Assembly (NCBI GenBank): GCA_933207985.1
Contig: OW240917.1
Location: forward strand, 247,218,595 to 247,282,594
Length of the DNA: 64,000 bases
Reading direction: 5' to 3'
DNA from: Pelobates cultripes
Taxonomy: Eukaryota; Chordata; Amphibia; Anura; Pelobatidae
The position numbers and the translations under genes were made by a program. Of the stretch, positions 1 through 11,700 are shown in pieces (position 1 is the first letter of the stretch; each line of letters begins with the position of its first letter). The notes below the pieces were generated by a model that was not told where the DNA came from, made no database searches, and saw only the letters and a list, made by a program, of their open reading frames with translations.

Positions 1-191
1 GGGGGCTGAGTGTGTATAGGGGATGTAGCGAGTGTGTGCATACAGATTGTAGTGTGCGTGTGTGTGTGTATAAGTGATGTAGTATGTGTAGGAGTTTTAG
101 AGAGTGTGTTTTTGTTTGCTTACAAGGAATGTAGTGTGTGCGTAAGGGATCCAGAGTTTCTATGTCAGGAGTGTAGTGTGTATGTGGTGTG

Positions 192-228
<37 letters not shown>

Positions 229-660
229 GATCTAGTGTGTAAAGGACCAAGAGTGTGTATAGTAGATCTAGTGTGTGTGTGTGTAGAGGATTCAGAATGT
301 ATATAGGGATCTAGTGTGTGTGTATTTGTGTGTGTAGATTAGATGATCCAGAGTTGGGTAAGGGATCTAGCGTGTATCTGAAATGTAATGTGTGTAGTGG
401 TTCAGTGTGTGTTTCGGAGAGTGTGTGTGCTGTGTGAGGGTGCTGTGAGTGTGCTGTATGAGGGTGCTGTGTGTTTGAGGGTGCTGTCAGTGTGAGGGTG
501 CTGTCAGTGTGAGGGTGCTGTGTGAGGATGCTGTGTGTGTGAGGGTGCTGTGTGTGTGAGGGTGCTGTGAGTGTGCTGTGTGAGGGTGCTGTGTGTGTGT
601 GAGGGTAATGTGTGTGTGACGGTGCTGTGTGTGTGTGTGTGTGTGTGTGTGATTCCTGCT
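1..660. repeat. GT-rich minisatellite and microsatellite
   Basis: Low-complexity sequence dominated by gtgtgt runs. From about 420 it becomes a degenerate tandem array of gagggtgctgtgtgtgt-like units, ending in a pure GT run near 624-650. Open frames across it are cysteine/valine repeats caused by the GT composition and are not genes. Confidence 0.9.
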
Positions 661-1020
661 GCCATCCTTGGTGGTCCTAGTGGTGAGTGAACTCTAGCCT
701 GCAGCTCAGGCTAAAGTTCCCTCTCGGGATATTTGAGCATTGCCATGGTAACTGCGGCAACACTCTGATCTCACAAGAGGAACCAGGCATAGCTGCTGGC
801 GAGAGCTCCCCCGAGTCTTTTTCTCCCTCTCTCCCTCCCAGTGGCGTACATACTAGGGTCGCAGGGGTCGCGGCTGCGACCGGGCCCGGCCCACCAGGGG
901 GCCCGGCCGCCCCTGCGACCCGGGATGTACGCCCAGGGCCAGCCTCTTGCCCTGGGGGGCCCAGGAGCCGACCACCCCAGGGCCCCCCGAGGCTGGCCCT
1001 GCTGTCACCCGGCAGGCGGG

Positions 1021-1210
1021 TGGCCGGTCGGGCAGGCGGGTGCGCGAGGGAGCACTCAGTGCTTCCTCTTCAGCTCCCTCGCGCACCGCAATGATACCGG
1101 AGCCGGAAGATGACGTCATCTTCCGGCGCCGGCATCCCCACGCGGTGCGCGAGGGAGCTGAAGAGGAAGCACTGAGTGCTCCATCGCGCGCCCGCCTGCC
1201 TGACCGGCCA
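1021..1210. repeat. 190-bp GC-rich palindrome inside the hAT element
   Basis: Arms 1021-1089 and 1142-1210 are inverted copies of each other with about three mismatches over 69 bp. The spacer contains a further palindrome centred on tgacgtca, flanked by ccggaaga and tcttccgg. The whole segment could fold into one long hairpin or cruciform. Frames open on both strands here reflect the symmetry and are not separate genes. Confidence 0.85.
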
Positions 1211-1309
1211 CCCGCCCAGGAGCCCAGCAGCACCACTGGACACCAGGGAATCCCCCCAGCACTCCAAAAGGTAAGGAGGCTGGGGGGATTAAATTTTTTT
1301 TAAAATGTT

Positions 1310-1652
1310 TGTGTGTGCTAGTGTGTGTGTTTGTGTGTTAGTGTGTTTGTGTGTTAGTGTGTGTGTTTGTGTGTTAGTGTGTGTGTGTGTGTTAGTGCGT
1401 GTGTTAGTGTGTGTGTCAGTGAGTGTGTCTGTTATTGGGTGTGTGTCTGCTAGTGAGTGTGTTACTGTGTGTGTGTGTTACTGAGTGTGTTTGATGTCTG
1501 TTAGTGAGTGTGTGTTTGTCAGTGAAAGTGTATGTTTTGTAAGTGAGTGTGTATGTATGTCTGTCGCTGAGTGTGTCTCTGTCAGTAAATGTGTGTGTCT
1601 GTTAGCTAGTGTGTATGTGTCTGTTCGTGAGAGTGTGTGTGTTTGTGTCTTC
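1310..1652. repeat. GT-rich minisatellite within the hAT element
   Basis: Degenerate repeats of gtgtgttagtgtgtgtgtttgt and related units. The homologous element at 48014-48966 has a GT tract at the same internal position, so the tract belongs to the element family and has expanded independently in the two copies. Confidence 0.85.
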
Positions 1653-2186
1653 AGCATTTACCTTTCTCCAGCGTCGGACTCCCTTGGCGCTGGGGATCCC
1701 TCCGCCTCTCAGCTCCGAATGCACACGCGCGGCAAGAGGCGCGCACGCGCATTTAAACCGCCCATAGGAAAGCATTACTCAATGGTTTCCTATGGACGTT
1801 CAGTGTCTTCTCACTGTGATTTTCACAGTGAGAATCGCGGAAGCTCCTCTAGCAGCTGTCAATGAGACAGCCACCAGAGGCTGGATTAACCATCAGTGAA
1901 ACATAGCCGTTTCTATGAAACAGCTATGTTTTCAGCTGCAGGGTTAAAACTAGAGGGACCTGGCACCCAGACCACTTCATTGAGCTGATGTGATCTGGGT
2001 GTCTGTAGTGGTCCTTTAAGTGTGTGTGCATACCGCGGTCGCGGGGTCGCAGCCCTGCGACCAGGTGCCCACCGCCATGTGTTGCGGCCCCAACCCACGC
2101 CGAGTAAGCGCGGGGGTGGGGGGGGGCCCACGGATCAATTTTCGCACCGGGGCCCCATGGGTCATGTGTACGCCACTGCTCCCTCC

Positions 2187-3283
2187 CTAACCTGCGGCCG
2201 CATGTAACTGCCTGTGGGCTTGTGAGGGAAATCTTTGATCTCCCCACCGGCCCATGAAGGCACCCAGCAAGGCCGGCGCTCACATAGAGCCGGCTCTGCA
2301 TGGGCCTCGGGCGAGGGCCAGTCTGGTCCTGCAATAAATAAAAATCACAATGTAGTAAATATAACCCAATGAAAACATTCTGAAATGCTTTATTGGGTGT
2401 GTATCTGAAAATAGCTTGCAAAAGCTGCAGATCTCCTGTCTGCAGTCTTTGTAAGTCCTCCCCTTATAACCCTGCCCAGACTTTCTGTGGCTGTCCAATC
2501 ACAGACTTCCCAATGCAGCTCAATGAGAAGTCTTTGCAAGGCAGATGGCTCTTGGCAATTTCTGCCTCTTGAGTTTAGCGCCACTGAATTAAACAACCAG
2601 GATGCTGAATGCCTTAGGGGTCTAGAGTGTTCCTTTAATCTCATATACACACTTTACAAAGCCATTTTTAAATCCACTTATTTCTTGTGCACCCTCAAAG
2701 GGAAACCTTAACTTCCTAGTATTTATAATAACATGTTTCAAAAATAAAATAAAATAAAAAATTAAACTAATGCATTTGCCAATTATCTTGGAACCGAGGG
2801 GCGCCATTTTGTTCCGTATGAAATATTATCAGCTTCTCTGTCATGTAAAAAGACAGCCTTTGCAACTCTCACTAAGCATAAAGACTGCTCCCAATTTGGA
2901 TCAGATATCTTCAAGGAGGCCGAGATAACCAACATCCAGGAGGGAACCTAGAAATGCAACGTGTCTTATGGATCCAACTGCTACATTTTTGATAAGCTTT
3001 TAAAACAAAATGGAGCATGGCACGGCAGGCTGGCATGCCTCATTATATGGTGTCCCGCCCACTTTTCAGACAGACGCACCTTTTCATGAGTGGACTTGCT
3101 GTTGTCAGCGCCCCCACCTGCATGGCCGACTTTCTTGTTTTATGTATGCAGTAATGGCTTAATCTACCCCATGGTGCTACTAAAATCAAACTCGGACTAC
3201 AGCCTGGCCAAGAATAAAGGGATTTGTCGGGCCTTGTCGGGTACCATTGTGGCCCAAACCCAACACATGTTTCCAATTTTATT
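2187..3283. other. No gene seen
   Basis: The end of this stretch's first half (about 2340-2637) resembles a TTAA-type repeat, closing in tagagtgttcctttaa. Frames of 60-165 codons on both strands show no recognised domain or splice-flanked exon. Confidence 0.5.
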
Positions 3284-3354
3284 TTAACCCCTTAAGGACC
3301 AAACTTCTGGAATAAAAGGGAATCATGACATGTCATGGGTCCTTAAGGGGTTAA
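3284..3354. mobile_element. Short palindromic TTAA MITE
   Basis: A 71-bp element beginning ttaaccccttaaggac and ending gtccttaaggggttaa, with the internal phrase acttctggaataaaaggg. The ends are perfect inverted repeats flanked by TTAA. Sister copies occur at 43175-43252, 47007-47085 and twice at 54306-54449. TTAA duplication fits piggyBac-type mobilisation; the autonomous partner is not in the window. Confidence 0.8.
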
Positions 3355-3765
3355 AATGAACTGTTTTGTTCCAAGGCACTCTCCGTTACAGATATGTCTA
3401 CACAGAGTAACTTACCTACTCACCAAGTATACTGACTCAGCCAGAGGGACCCTGGAGGTGAAGTGGGGCTGCACCACACATGGCTACACACAGCAACCTA
3501 CTTGCAATGTTATAGACGTTTCCCTCAGTCATCTGGGGCTCAGCCACTGTTTAAATATTTAGATCCAATGGTTTATACCTAACTTGACAATCACCTAGTG
3601 CTCTAGATCTCAGCATGTTTATTCCAGCATATTTTTACTTTTATTATGCCTTATTATCGTTTTATTTTATTTTATTTTTTTTATTATTATTCCAACCAGT
3701 GGCCACGAGGCTTAGCATCTGTTTCTCTTTTTTTAAAACATTTTTAGTCTATTTAAAAAAAAAAC

Positions 3766-5590
3766 AGGGGCGGGGCCGGACCGCCAGGCTGAAAGGACGC
3801 AAAATGGAGTAGCTCCTGTAAAAACCTCCAGTTTTAGCCCCAAAAAAACGGCATCAAGCTTACCTGACAACTGGCTGCCGAGCACCGGTGCAAGAGGCCA
3901 CCCTGGTCCCGAGGAGAGGCTTGCTGAGCAGTTTTAGTCCCTCGGAGGGGCGATCCAAGTCACACGATGCGGACCGTTCGGGCGGTGAGCGAGGTGGACG
4001 GCCGCTGCCTGGCTATCCTGCCCACCAGTGGTAAGGCAGCAATCCGGGGTTAGGCGGGTCCGGCTCCGTTCCCCCCCCTTTGGACCGGTGGGGGTGATCC
4101 CAGTCCCCACCCCGAGACCCATCGTACCACAACAAGGCCGGCACTTGAAGCTGAGGCAGAGGACGGACGGTGAGCCCAAGCGAGCAGGTTACAGCAGTGG
4201 AAGCCGGCAATATGGCGGACGCCACGTGCACTCCCCAGCGCGGAGCTAAAGAGCCCGACACCCTGGGAAAATTAGAAGCCATACTTAAAGCCTTCTGGGC
4301 AAAATTGGCAAGCAGACAGCAGGCGCCCACCCAACCTCCAGATGAGCAAGTAAGCACTAAGCCACCCGAGCAACAAAGCCGTAGACATACAGCCCTGCAA
4401 ACGAACAATGCCACAAGATGGCGCAGACGAAGACGGCTTCCCCTGGCGACACGCAAGATCACTGGGCACAAGAACCGGGAAAATGCTTACCTCCACCGCC
4501 AGTTGCCGCCGAACTCACACAAGACTAGCACACGTCCACAGCCTGCTAAGAAGCATGCAAGGAACAAAGTCCACTCCTTCAGACCGGAATCTGTCCACAA
4601 AACTACAACCTCAACAAGCCCAACTGAGCCCTGCCTATGCACAGCAACAAGAAGTCCAATGCAGAACGACAGGTCGAAAGGGGCTGACATCAACCACAGT
4701 GCGAGACCAACCGACGGGTCAAAGATTCAACTACCTGCTCCAGCACACGAGTGGCATCGGGTGAAGGCTTGTAGTAGTCTCTATCCCTGCTATCATCCTG
4801 GTCAGCAGGGCAGAACTGTATGTCTAGTCATCCTACTAGTATCCGATACCCAGCGGTTCAATTGTTTTATATGTTTCAGCTAGATTTCTCTTTATTCCCC
4901 ATGCTATTTTCTTGTTCCCCTCAACCCAGATGTATACGAGCATAATCTTAATCTGAAAGTCCTCACTTCTACTTAACTTGCTGGCACCCCAGACAGGCGC
5001 CTAGAAGGACGTGCAAAACTTTTACAATACCCTCAGAAGTCATACCTTGCAGACCAGCACGTCTCCATACTATAACCTACAGGCTAGCATAGTTTAAGAA
5101 TATTAATCTCACTGATAACTGCACTTAGCCGCACATACCTTTGATAAAGGTGCCTAGCCTCAGTACACTACAGAGCATTAACCCAATCTAACCTGACCCT
5201 TCAAAGCATGTATGTTATACACAGTGGTCGGTCCGTGGGCCTAGTCACCACTACTTACTGCCTACATAGACATATGTCTAGCTCGCTCTCTACTAAACAA
5301 CTCCTCATACTCCCGCTTGAAAAACCTGTTTTGCCATTTATTCTCCTATAATCTCCAACATATCTAGATAGACAATGATTTCTTAGAGGCTTCTCCCTAT
5401 ACTCCAGACATGTTCGACAAGCCTGTTATCTTACAACTTTAATTAAAAATGTGTGCAGTAATCGTATATGCCATGTACCTGTTGAACTGTATGTATTACA
5501 ATTCTTGTTACTGCTGTTGTGGCATGGCAAGAGCGTTTGTTCATCATTTGCACCACAAAAATAAAGAATTAAAAAAAAAAAAAAAAAAAA
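3766..5590 (+). mobile_element. Internally deleted L1-type non-LTR retrotransposon with poly(A) tail
   Basis: A GC-rich start (ggggcggggccgg) resembles an L1 5' UTR. It is followed by an ORF1-like frame, then about 700 bp of AT-rich sequence, and it closes with aataaagaatt plus about 20 A residues. A full L1 is several kilobases and carries an endonuclease/reverse-transcriptase ORF2. None is present in this 1.8-kb copy, so it has a 5' end and a 3' end but lacks the middle. A target-site duplication cannot be read because both flanks are A-rich. Confidence 0.55.
4170..4883 (+). pseudogene. ORF1-like remnant of the L1-type element
   Basis: A 237-codon frame. The likely original start is an internal ATG at 4212 (MADATCTPQRG...), a better match to L1 ORF1 N-termini than the first ATG. 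Residues after it include a short hydrophobic/charged segment (LEAILKAFWAKL) followed by a proline-, glutamine- and arginine-rich basic region. No RRM or C-terminal RNA-binding domain is visible, and the tail reads like 3' untranslated sequence in frame. L1 ORF1 products coat element RNA; this fragment is unlikely to be functional. Confidence 0.4.
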
Positions 5591-6712
5591 GAAGGTTCAC
5601 ACTTCTACTGTTACTGGCCCAGCAAACAAATATGGGGATTCAGTTCCACCACGTGGCTTTATTGTGCTAAGCCCACCACTACTTCACAGTATGCCAATAT
5701 CGGTCGGTTGAAAATTTTATTTAAAGTGACATTACTAGCCAAAAATCTCCTCAAATGTATACCTTCCTGTGGTCACGTCTAAAGGGGTCTCTAAAGTTTG
5801 GAATGTTTGATGATCACTGAAACCCCTTCACCCACAAAATTAGGTATATTTGTTTTTACAGCAAGCAGGTAAATGTTCCAATTACCTTTATCTTACACCT
5901 GTGTAGAGTAAAACGGTTTATGAGAACTGGACCACGGTATATTATGTTCTGGTTATTTTAAATAAATAAATAACTATTATTATTTTTTTTATTATTTTTT
6001 TCATAAAAACTTCATATTTGGAATAGAGAGAGAGTTTTAACTGACTATTTTTTTAGGATCATCTATAGCCCTATGGGTAAGACATATATAAAAAAAAAAA
6101 AAAATGTCTGATTCACTTGAGTAATAATCGAAACCAGATCACAATCTCTTTTACAAATAGACCAGGATAAATATCAAAGGTGCACGTAGAACACCTGGGA
6201 TTAGCAAGAAATGTATTGGCATGTACAAAACAAACTCACATTTCAATCATCATTTTATATATGAAAAAAACATCTAATGTTAAAAAAAATGTCTTACAGC
6301 AGTCAACCTGTCCTCTCTCACCTCCAAACAGATTATGACTAAAGGAATTAGAATCCTGAGCATTTACATTTCGCCATCAAGTTGCAGCCGAGTTGATCGA
6401 ATGAATGTTAAAAACATAGGATTAACATTTATTAGTTACACAAGTGATGGAGACTTCTGTGTTAGTTGATCACTCACCTGTGAGGGTTTGGAGCATGCTG
6501 GGAAATATAGTTTCTAAACGTAAAGTATCACGTAGAAGTATCACTGGTCACAACAACAGTTACATTAAGATAGTTCTGTTTAACAGCAGATTGGCTATTG
6601 GGCAAACCAAGTAAACGCCCCGTGGGCTGCAGTAATCATGTGAGATTTCCCTAATTGGCACAATTAAGTGGAGTGAGCCAAGTGTCAATGACAATTGCAG
6701 CAGCAATTGACA
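5591..6712. other. No gene seen
   Basis: AT-rich sequence with A and T homopolymers. No conserved frame or repeat with clear ends was found. Confidence 0.5.
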
Positions 6713-7918
6713 TTAAAGGACAACTGTCATTTCAAACCTATTTTTTGAAATATTTTAGGCATTTTGTCAAGTTTTGACAATTTTTATTAAAATAAAGTAA
6801 ATATATGTAAATATATAAAAAATATATATATATATAAAAAATTGAGAACAACTCATCGCTACCTTTATTATATGATAGAATCCTTCAGCCATATACATGC
6901 ACCTTGTGTCAGACAGTGTTTAAAAATTGAAAGTTAGTCTCTATGGTCTTCCCTGCTACGTTGCAGGGAGTGAAGAAGGGAAGACAATAGAGCAGGGGTC
7001 CCCAAACTCCGGCCCTCCAGGTGTTGCTGAACTACAGCTGCCATGATTCTCTGGCTATCTATGTAATTCAAAGAATCATGGGAGTTGTAGTTCAGCAACA
7101 TCTGGAGGGCCGGAGTTTGAGGACCCCTGCCATAGAGACTAACAGTCACGTGCAATGCAGGGGTTAAAACCTAACACAATCCAATACAACACTTAAAAAA
7201 TATTCATATAATAAAAACACACCACATATACGTGCAGAAAAAGGCCTTTAATTCAGTTTCAAACATATTGCAACAGTAACATTAGGTACTTTAAAAATTA
7301 CATAATTTATAACCAAACATCTCCGGCCTTTAAACCCCCAGAGATTTAACTCATGGTTTACTAGAGTTCGGCCCTACTAGCCAGAGCTTAAACATATCTA
7401 TAACCAATCCCAGCTAGTCCACCCCCCACCCTGCCTTTGATCAGGCAATAAAAAGACCACGTACTATCAATAAAATAGGAGGGAGGGTGGGGCACCAGCC
7501 CAAATTATTAGAGTTTTTGGTGCCAACCAGGTGCCTGATAACGAATTTTATACTTGCGAGTTTCCCGCCTTGCAGCACCCTCGCGTATCTGTGGTCCGAT
7601 CGGAGCGCTGACTGCATAGACACTGTTACCTCTACTGTCTGCGAGGGCATCATGCACACAGCTTCACATGCCCTCGCGACCCCCTTCAAACCCACAGCGC
7701 ACGTGTACTTGGTCACATTGACCATGTACAGTCTGTTTTCAAACTCTGTCTGACCCATAGTGCGTGTATATAACTGAAGGATCCTATCGTTTTATAAAGG
7801 TAGGTACTGCGTTTTTCTAATTTTTTATATACGTACATCATCTAACAAAGAATCTATTCTCTTCAAGATGAAAGGATTATTTTATTTAAATAGTTTTGAG
7901 ATGACAGTGGTCCTTTAA
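6713..7918. mobile_element. TTAA-flanked non-autonomous element, 1.2 kb
   Basis: Left end ttaaaggacaactgtcattt and right end gatgacagtggtcctttaa form imperfect terminal inverted repeats that continue inward (ttcaaacctatttt against aaatagttttga). Both ends include TTAA, the target of piggyBac-type elements. Opposed frames of about 90-105 codons at 7441-7758 overlap on both strands and resemble no transposase I know. The element is interrupted by a hAT MITE at 6993-7129. Confidence 0.65.
6993..7129. mobile_element. Palindromic hAT MITE (CAGGGGTCCCCAAACT ends)
   Basis: A 137-bp near-perfect palindrome beginning caggggtccccaaact and ending tttgaggacccctg. It is flanked by an 8-bp duplication with one mismatch: caatagag at 6985-6992 and ccatagag at 7130-7137. 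TIR type and 8-bp TSD indicate a hAT-mobilised MITE. It sits inside the older TTAA element. Confidence 0.85.
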
Positions 7919-10900
7919 TCAGACCATATTGTCCAACATTTAATAATCCGGTGTTGATTATATATCTACTGTGGTGCAATTTTCCAGTTGTTAGCAGAAT
8001 TAAAACTATTTATTGCTGCCCTGGCCATTGGCTGCAAAATTGTATGTGTTGTGTGATGAAAGATGCCATTCTGCCCACCGCTGTTTTAAAGAATTATCAT
8101 TTGTATGTACTCTGTGCTTGAATATTAATTTATTTATTCATTCAGTTCTGTTGTTGTTATAATGGTGTAAATAAAACGAGTGTCCACTGAGTGCTACACA
8201 GAGAATTTGAAGTTAAATGACGATGTAAGAATTGTGCAGAATTCAGTATACGGTGTCAGTCAAGGACATCATTTAATTCTCAACACTTTCAAAATATATG
8301 GTTGAGTGACATTTCACCTAATTGATTGTAGTCAGGTCAAGTGGGTCATAGTTAGTGAAAATTAAAGAAGGCTATGGATGAAAGGCTATCCAGCTGTCTG
8401 TGAAGCATAGTGGATTAAAATTCACTTTTAATCAATACTGTTTCATTAATATAACGACATCACAATTGCCTATGGCAACAAAGCTAATGGGCATTAAATG
8501 TGACAGCAAATTTCCTTTAAAAAACAATGCAATATAATTAACACTGTTTTTAAAAACCTGGTCGTCTGTCTGCCTGTCTGCCTATCTCTGTCAATCTATT
8601 TATATTATAAAGATAGAAATGTCACCTGCGATGTGCACAAAGAAATTAAATGCATGACTTTAAAACATAGAAATAAATAACAATTATTTAAGAAGCACCA
8701 ACATAGTCTGCAGCGCTGTACAATTTAATGAGTACCGTAACTACAAGAGAGCATTTAAAGTGAGCTTCGCCTGCCGGAGTTGCAGACCATGCATTCCCCC
8801 AGAGAACCACAAGGGATTACTTTTTATTTAACATTTTGCCCTTTTACCAATATATTAAATAATAATAAATAAAAAAATGTAGTTTTGCAAAGGGGTACAT
8901 GATGGAGGATAAGTGCTGGGATGTATGTTGTTCCGGCTAGCTGCTCCATTCTTGCATAAGTTCTGATGTGGATTCCCATAACATCCCTGTTATATCGCCT
9001 GGAATGTAGGGTTATTTCAGCTCTACCTGCATACTATGCTTTGCCCTGTTGTGGTTTCAATTCTGGTGATCTCACAGCTCGTTATCACAATATTCAGATT
9101 TTATGGTTTACGGACATTAGCTAGTTCATGCCTTCACTATTTTCTAAATTTTTCTCATACTTCTTTTCTATATCTTAAGACTAAGGATCAATAATATGTA
9201 TCTATCGATTACATTGTCTACTTTGGCTAGGTTGGACTTAGGTACGGTTTTGGTCACACATTTTTGAATTATCGAGTCTTCTTCTTTGATTTTGATAATA
9301 GGAGGAGAATACATATATGGAATTCAATTAGAATGTAGCTCTTCATGCACTTGGATATCCTCAGTAGCATTAACTATGGTCAAAAGTGTATGACATCATA
9401 TCCCAGCAACTACAGTAAGTGGATTGACACAGGGTACCGGAAGAAAATGAATCTGTTCCTGTACAGGGATAGCTCCCACTCACAAGACTACTCAATGATT
9501 TGAACCCCAATAGAATTCCATTCACAATGGATGAGTAAGTAAAATAAACCTCAAATCTCCCTAAAACTAAGCAACCCGTTACTCTAAATCCTGCTGTCCC
9601 TTATCCTAAGCTCTCCAAACCCTAGTTTTAGACCTATAAGCATTGTTTCAATCTCAGTGAAATGTCAAAATTGCTCAATACCCACAGTGAATATTTGTTG
9701 TTTTGATCAACCGAAGTCCACACAGGTTCCGCACTAGCATCATGTTTTTCTTCTCTGAGGACCCACACGTTTCTCATCATGACTCGTAAATTGGGAGAAT
9801 ACAAGGATAGGCCACTAATGAGTTAATCAATGGAAAAAGCCAAAGGAACCAACTCGCTAAAGTCTCACATGATATATACCTGATTGATTTATCATTTCTT
9901 TCATGTGCTCGTGTGAACTTTCACGAAAATATTATGAAATGAGGTCTAGCGACTTCCTCGTGAAAGGTTGTATGCCTCTAGCGCAATCCTATAAATAAAA
10001 CCACTGAAAGGGAATACATTGAAACTGATACACTGAGTGTTAAGAAAGAGTTTTCTCACATCATCTTTGTGAATATACTGATCACAAAGAACATGGAATT
10101 TCCTGGAGGGTGAATTGTGTCAAGGAACATAGTGTAGTCATGGAACATACGGAATGCTTCGGTTTAATGATTTAACAAAATATGTAACAATGTTAAATAG
10201 GTTTTTCTCATTGTAAGTCTGAATGGAAAAAAGTAATTAGTTCATATTAAATTTAATATCAGCTACGGGGGTGGGGTGGGGCGGTAGTTTTTTTTAAATA
10301 TAATTAGAAAAATACTTAATTTTCTGCAAAGAATCTGAGCTAAATATCCTCAATTTCTCCTATTTAGTGAAAGGTATGCTCTATGTACCATAACCACAAC
10401 AGATAAGTGTAGTCGTTATGGTGCAAAGAGTCTATGGGCGCCAAAAATTATCTGGATTTTCCCACAGAGACACCAGTTACATTTATAACGCACAATTTCT
10501 ACTTCTCTACTATCAATATCAATTGGAGAAGCCTAGCAGTTTATCATTACTATCCAAAGTGGTTGTGTATATATAATTGTTTTTTTAAATCCTGAAAATT
10601 AATGTTCCTTTTTTTTTTTTTTTTATGTTAATCATTTTCTAAGTTTACATAATGCAATGCAGAAGTGCACACATAAATGTTACAAAAAGGGGCATCAAGG
10701 GGGTTGATAGGGCTAGAGCACTGAGTGGATCCATGGATTCCCCCCAAGAATGCAGACAAGAACTTGCCCTGAAGTGGACCATCAGTTTTTTTATTCTGGT
10801 GTCTATTTGTTGGCGGTATATTTTGATTAAGTAGCTGTTCCTCCTACACAAGTAGCACAACAGCAGGCCCTTGAGCTGAGCTGGCTGGAGAAAGCAGACA

Positions 10901-11178
10901 TATTTATGACGACAGTGTAATACCCACATGTTCTCCTCCAGTGCCCAACTGTACAAGAGGTCCTGCAGGAGTAAGGTAGAAAGGCAGATAGCATTAATAG
11001 CAGCATTTGTAAGAGGACCAGCAGGTCTGAAATAAAGAGGAGGGGAAAGTAATTGATGGGAATCACATTGGGAAGTGGATCAAACAATGCATGGAATTAT
11101 GGTTGTGGGGATCGGAACTAGTGATGCATTGGAGGGCATTGCCAGGATTGGGAGCAAATAACAGATGGGGGACTGTGG
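7919..11178. other. No gene seen
   Basis: More than 3 kb without a recognisable exon or gene. A short stretch near 8675-8740 matches the reverse complement of the L2-like LINE tail found elsewhere (agcaccaacatagtctgcag, gcgctgtacaattta). The remainder is AT-rich intergenic or intronic sequence. Confidence 0.5.
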
Positions 11179-11189
11179 ATGCCTTTGTG

Positions 11190-11700
11190 TAACAGCCTGA
11201 GTCTTTCTGTCTATCTGTGTGTGTCTTGCTTTGTCTGTGGATGCCTGTCTGTGTGTATGTGTGCCTGTCTGTTTCTGTGCATACCTTTCTCTGCCTGCAT
11301 GCATCTTTCTATGTTTGTGAGTACCTGCCAATGCCTGTATGCATGTATCTGTGTTTATGTGTGCCTGTGTGTATCTGTCTGTGTTTGTTTGTGCCTGTGT
11401 GTATCTGTCTTTGCCTGTAAGCATCTGTCTGTGTTTGCTTGTGTGTACCTTTCTGTTCTGTGTCTGCTTGTTCCTGTGTGTACCTGTCTATGCATGTATA
11501 GATCTGTCTGTGTGTGCCTGTGTTTATCTGTCTCTGCCTGCTTGTACTATTCTGGGTCTGTCTATGCCTGTCTGTACCTTCCTGTGTATATGTGTGCTTA
11601 TGTGTCCCTTTTTACGCCTGTGTGTGCCACACCTGCCTCTGCATGCCTGTCTGTGCCTATGTCTGTGAGTGTGCCTGTGTGTGTATCGGTGTAACTGTAT
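11190..11700. repeat. Minisatellite of tgtgcctgtctgtg-like units
   Basis: About 500 bp of degenerate tandem repeats built from gtgtgcctgtctgtgt and gtgtacctgtctctgc. All three forward frames stay open and encode Cys/Leu/Val repeats, a composition artefact. Confidence 0.85.

Larger units (their letters stand above)
839..2178. mobile_element. Non-autonomous hAT-type DNA transposon (CAGTGGCG family), complete copy
   Basis: The ends are terminal inverted repeats, CAGTGGCGTACAT on the left and tgtgtacgccactg on the right. An exact 8-bp target-site duplication, ctccctcc, lies at 831-838 and 2179-2186. An 8-bp TSD with CAGTGG-type ends is characteristic of the hAT superfamily. No transposase is visible: the 1340 bp consist of a GC-rich palindrome, a GT-rich tract and a copy of a common repeat ending in a tagtggtcctttaa motif. 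A shorter homologue lies at 48014-48966. Superfamily is inferred from TIR and TSD only. Confidence 0.85.

Noticed and set aside
10..306. 98-codon Cys/Val-rich frame
   Set aside because: Translation of a GT repeat.
853..1303. Opposed GC-rich frames that look like one protein on both strands
   Set aside because: They reflect the palindrome at 1021-1210, which gives similar translations on both strands.
7441..7758. Opposed 105- and 88-codon frames considered as a transposase
   Set aside because: No DDE motif or zinc finger, and both strands are open equally.
11179..11694. 171-codon cysteine-rich frame resembling a secreted peptide
   Set aside because: Produced by tgtgtctg-type tandem repeats; all forward frames are open.
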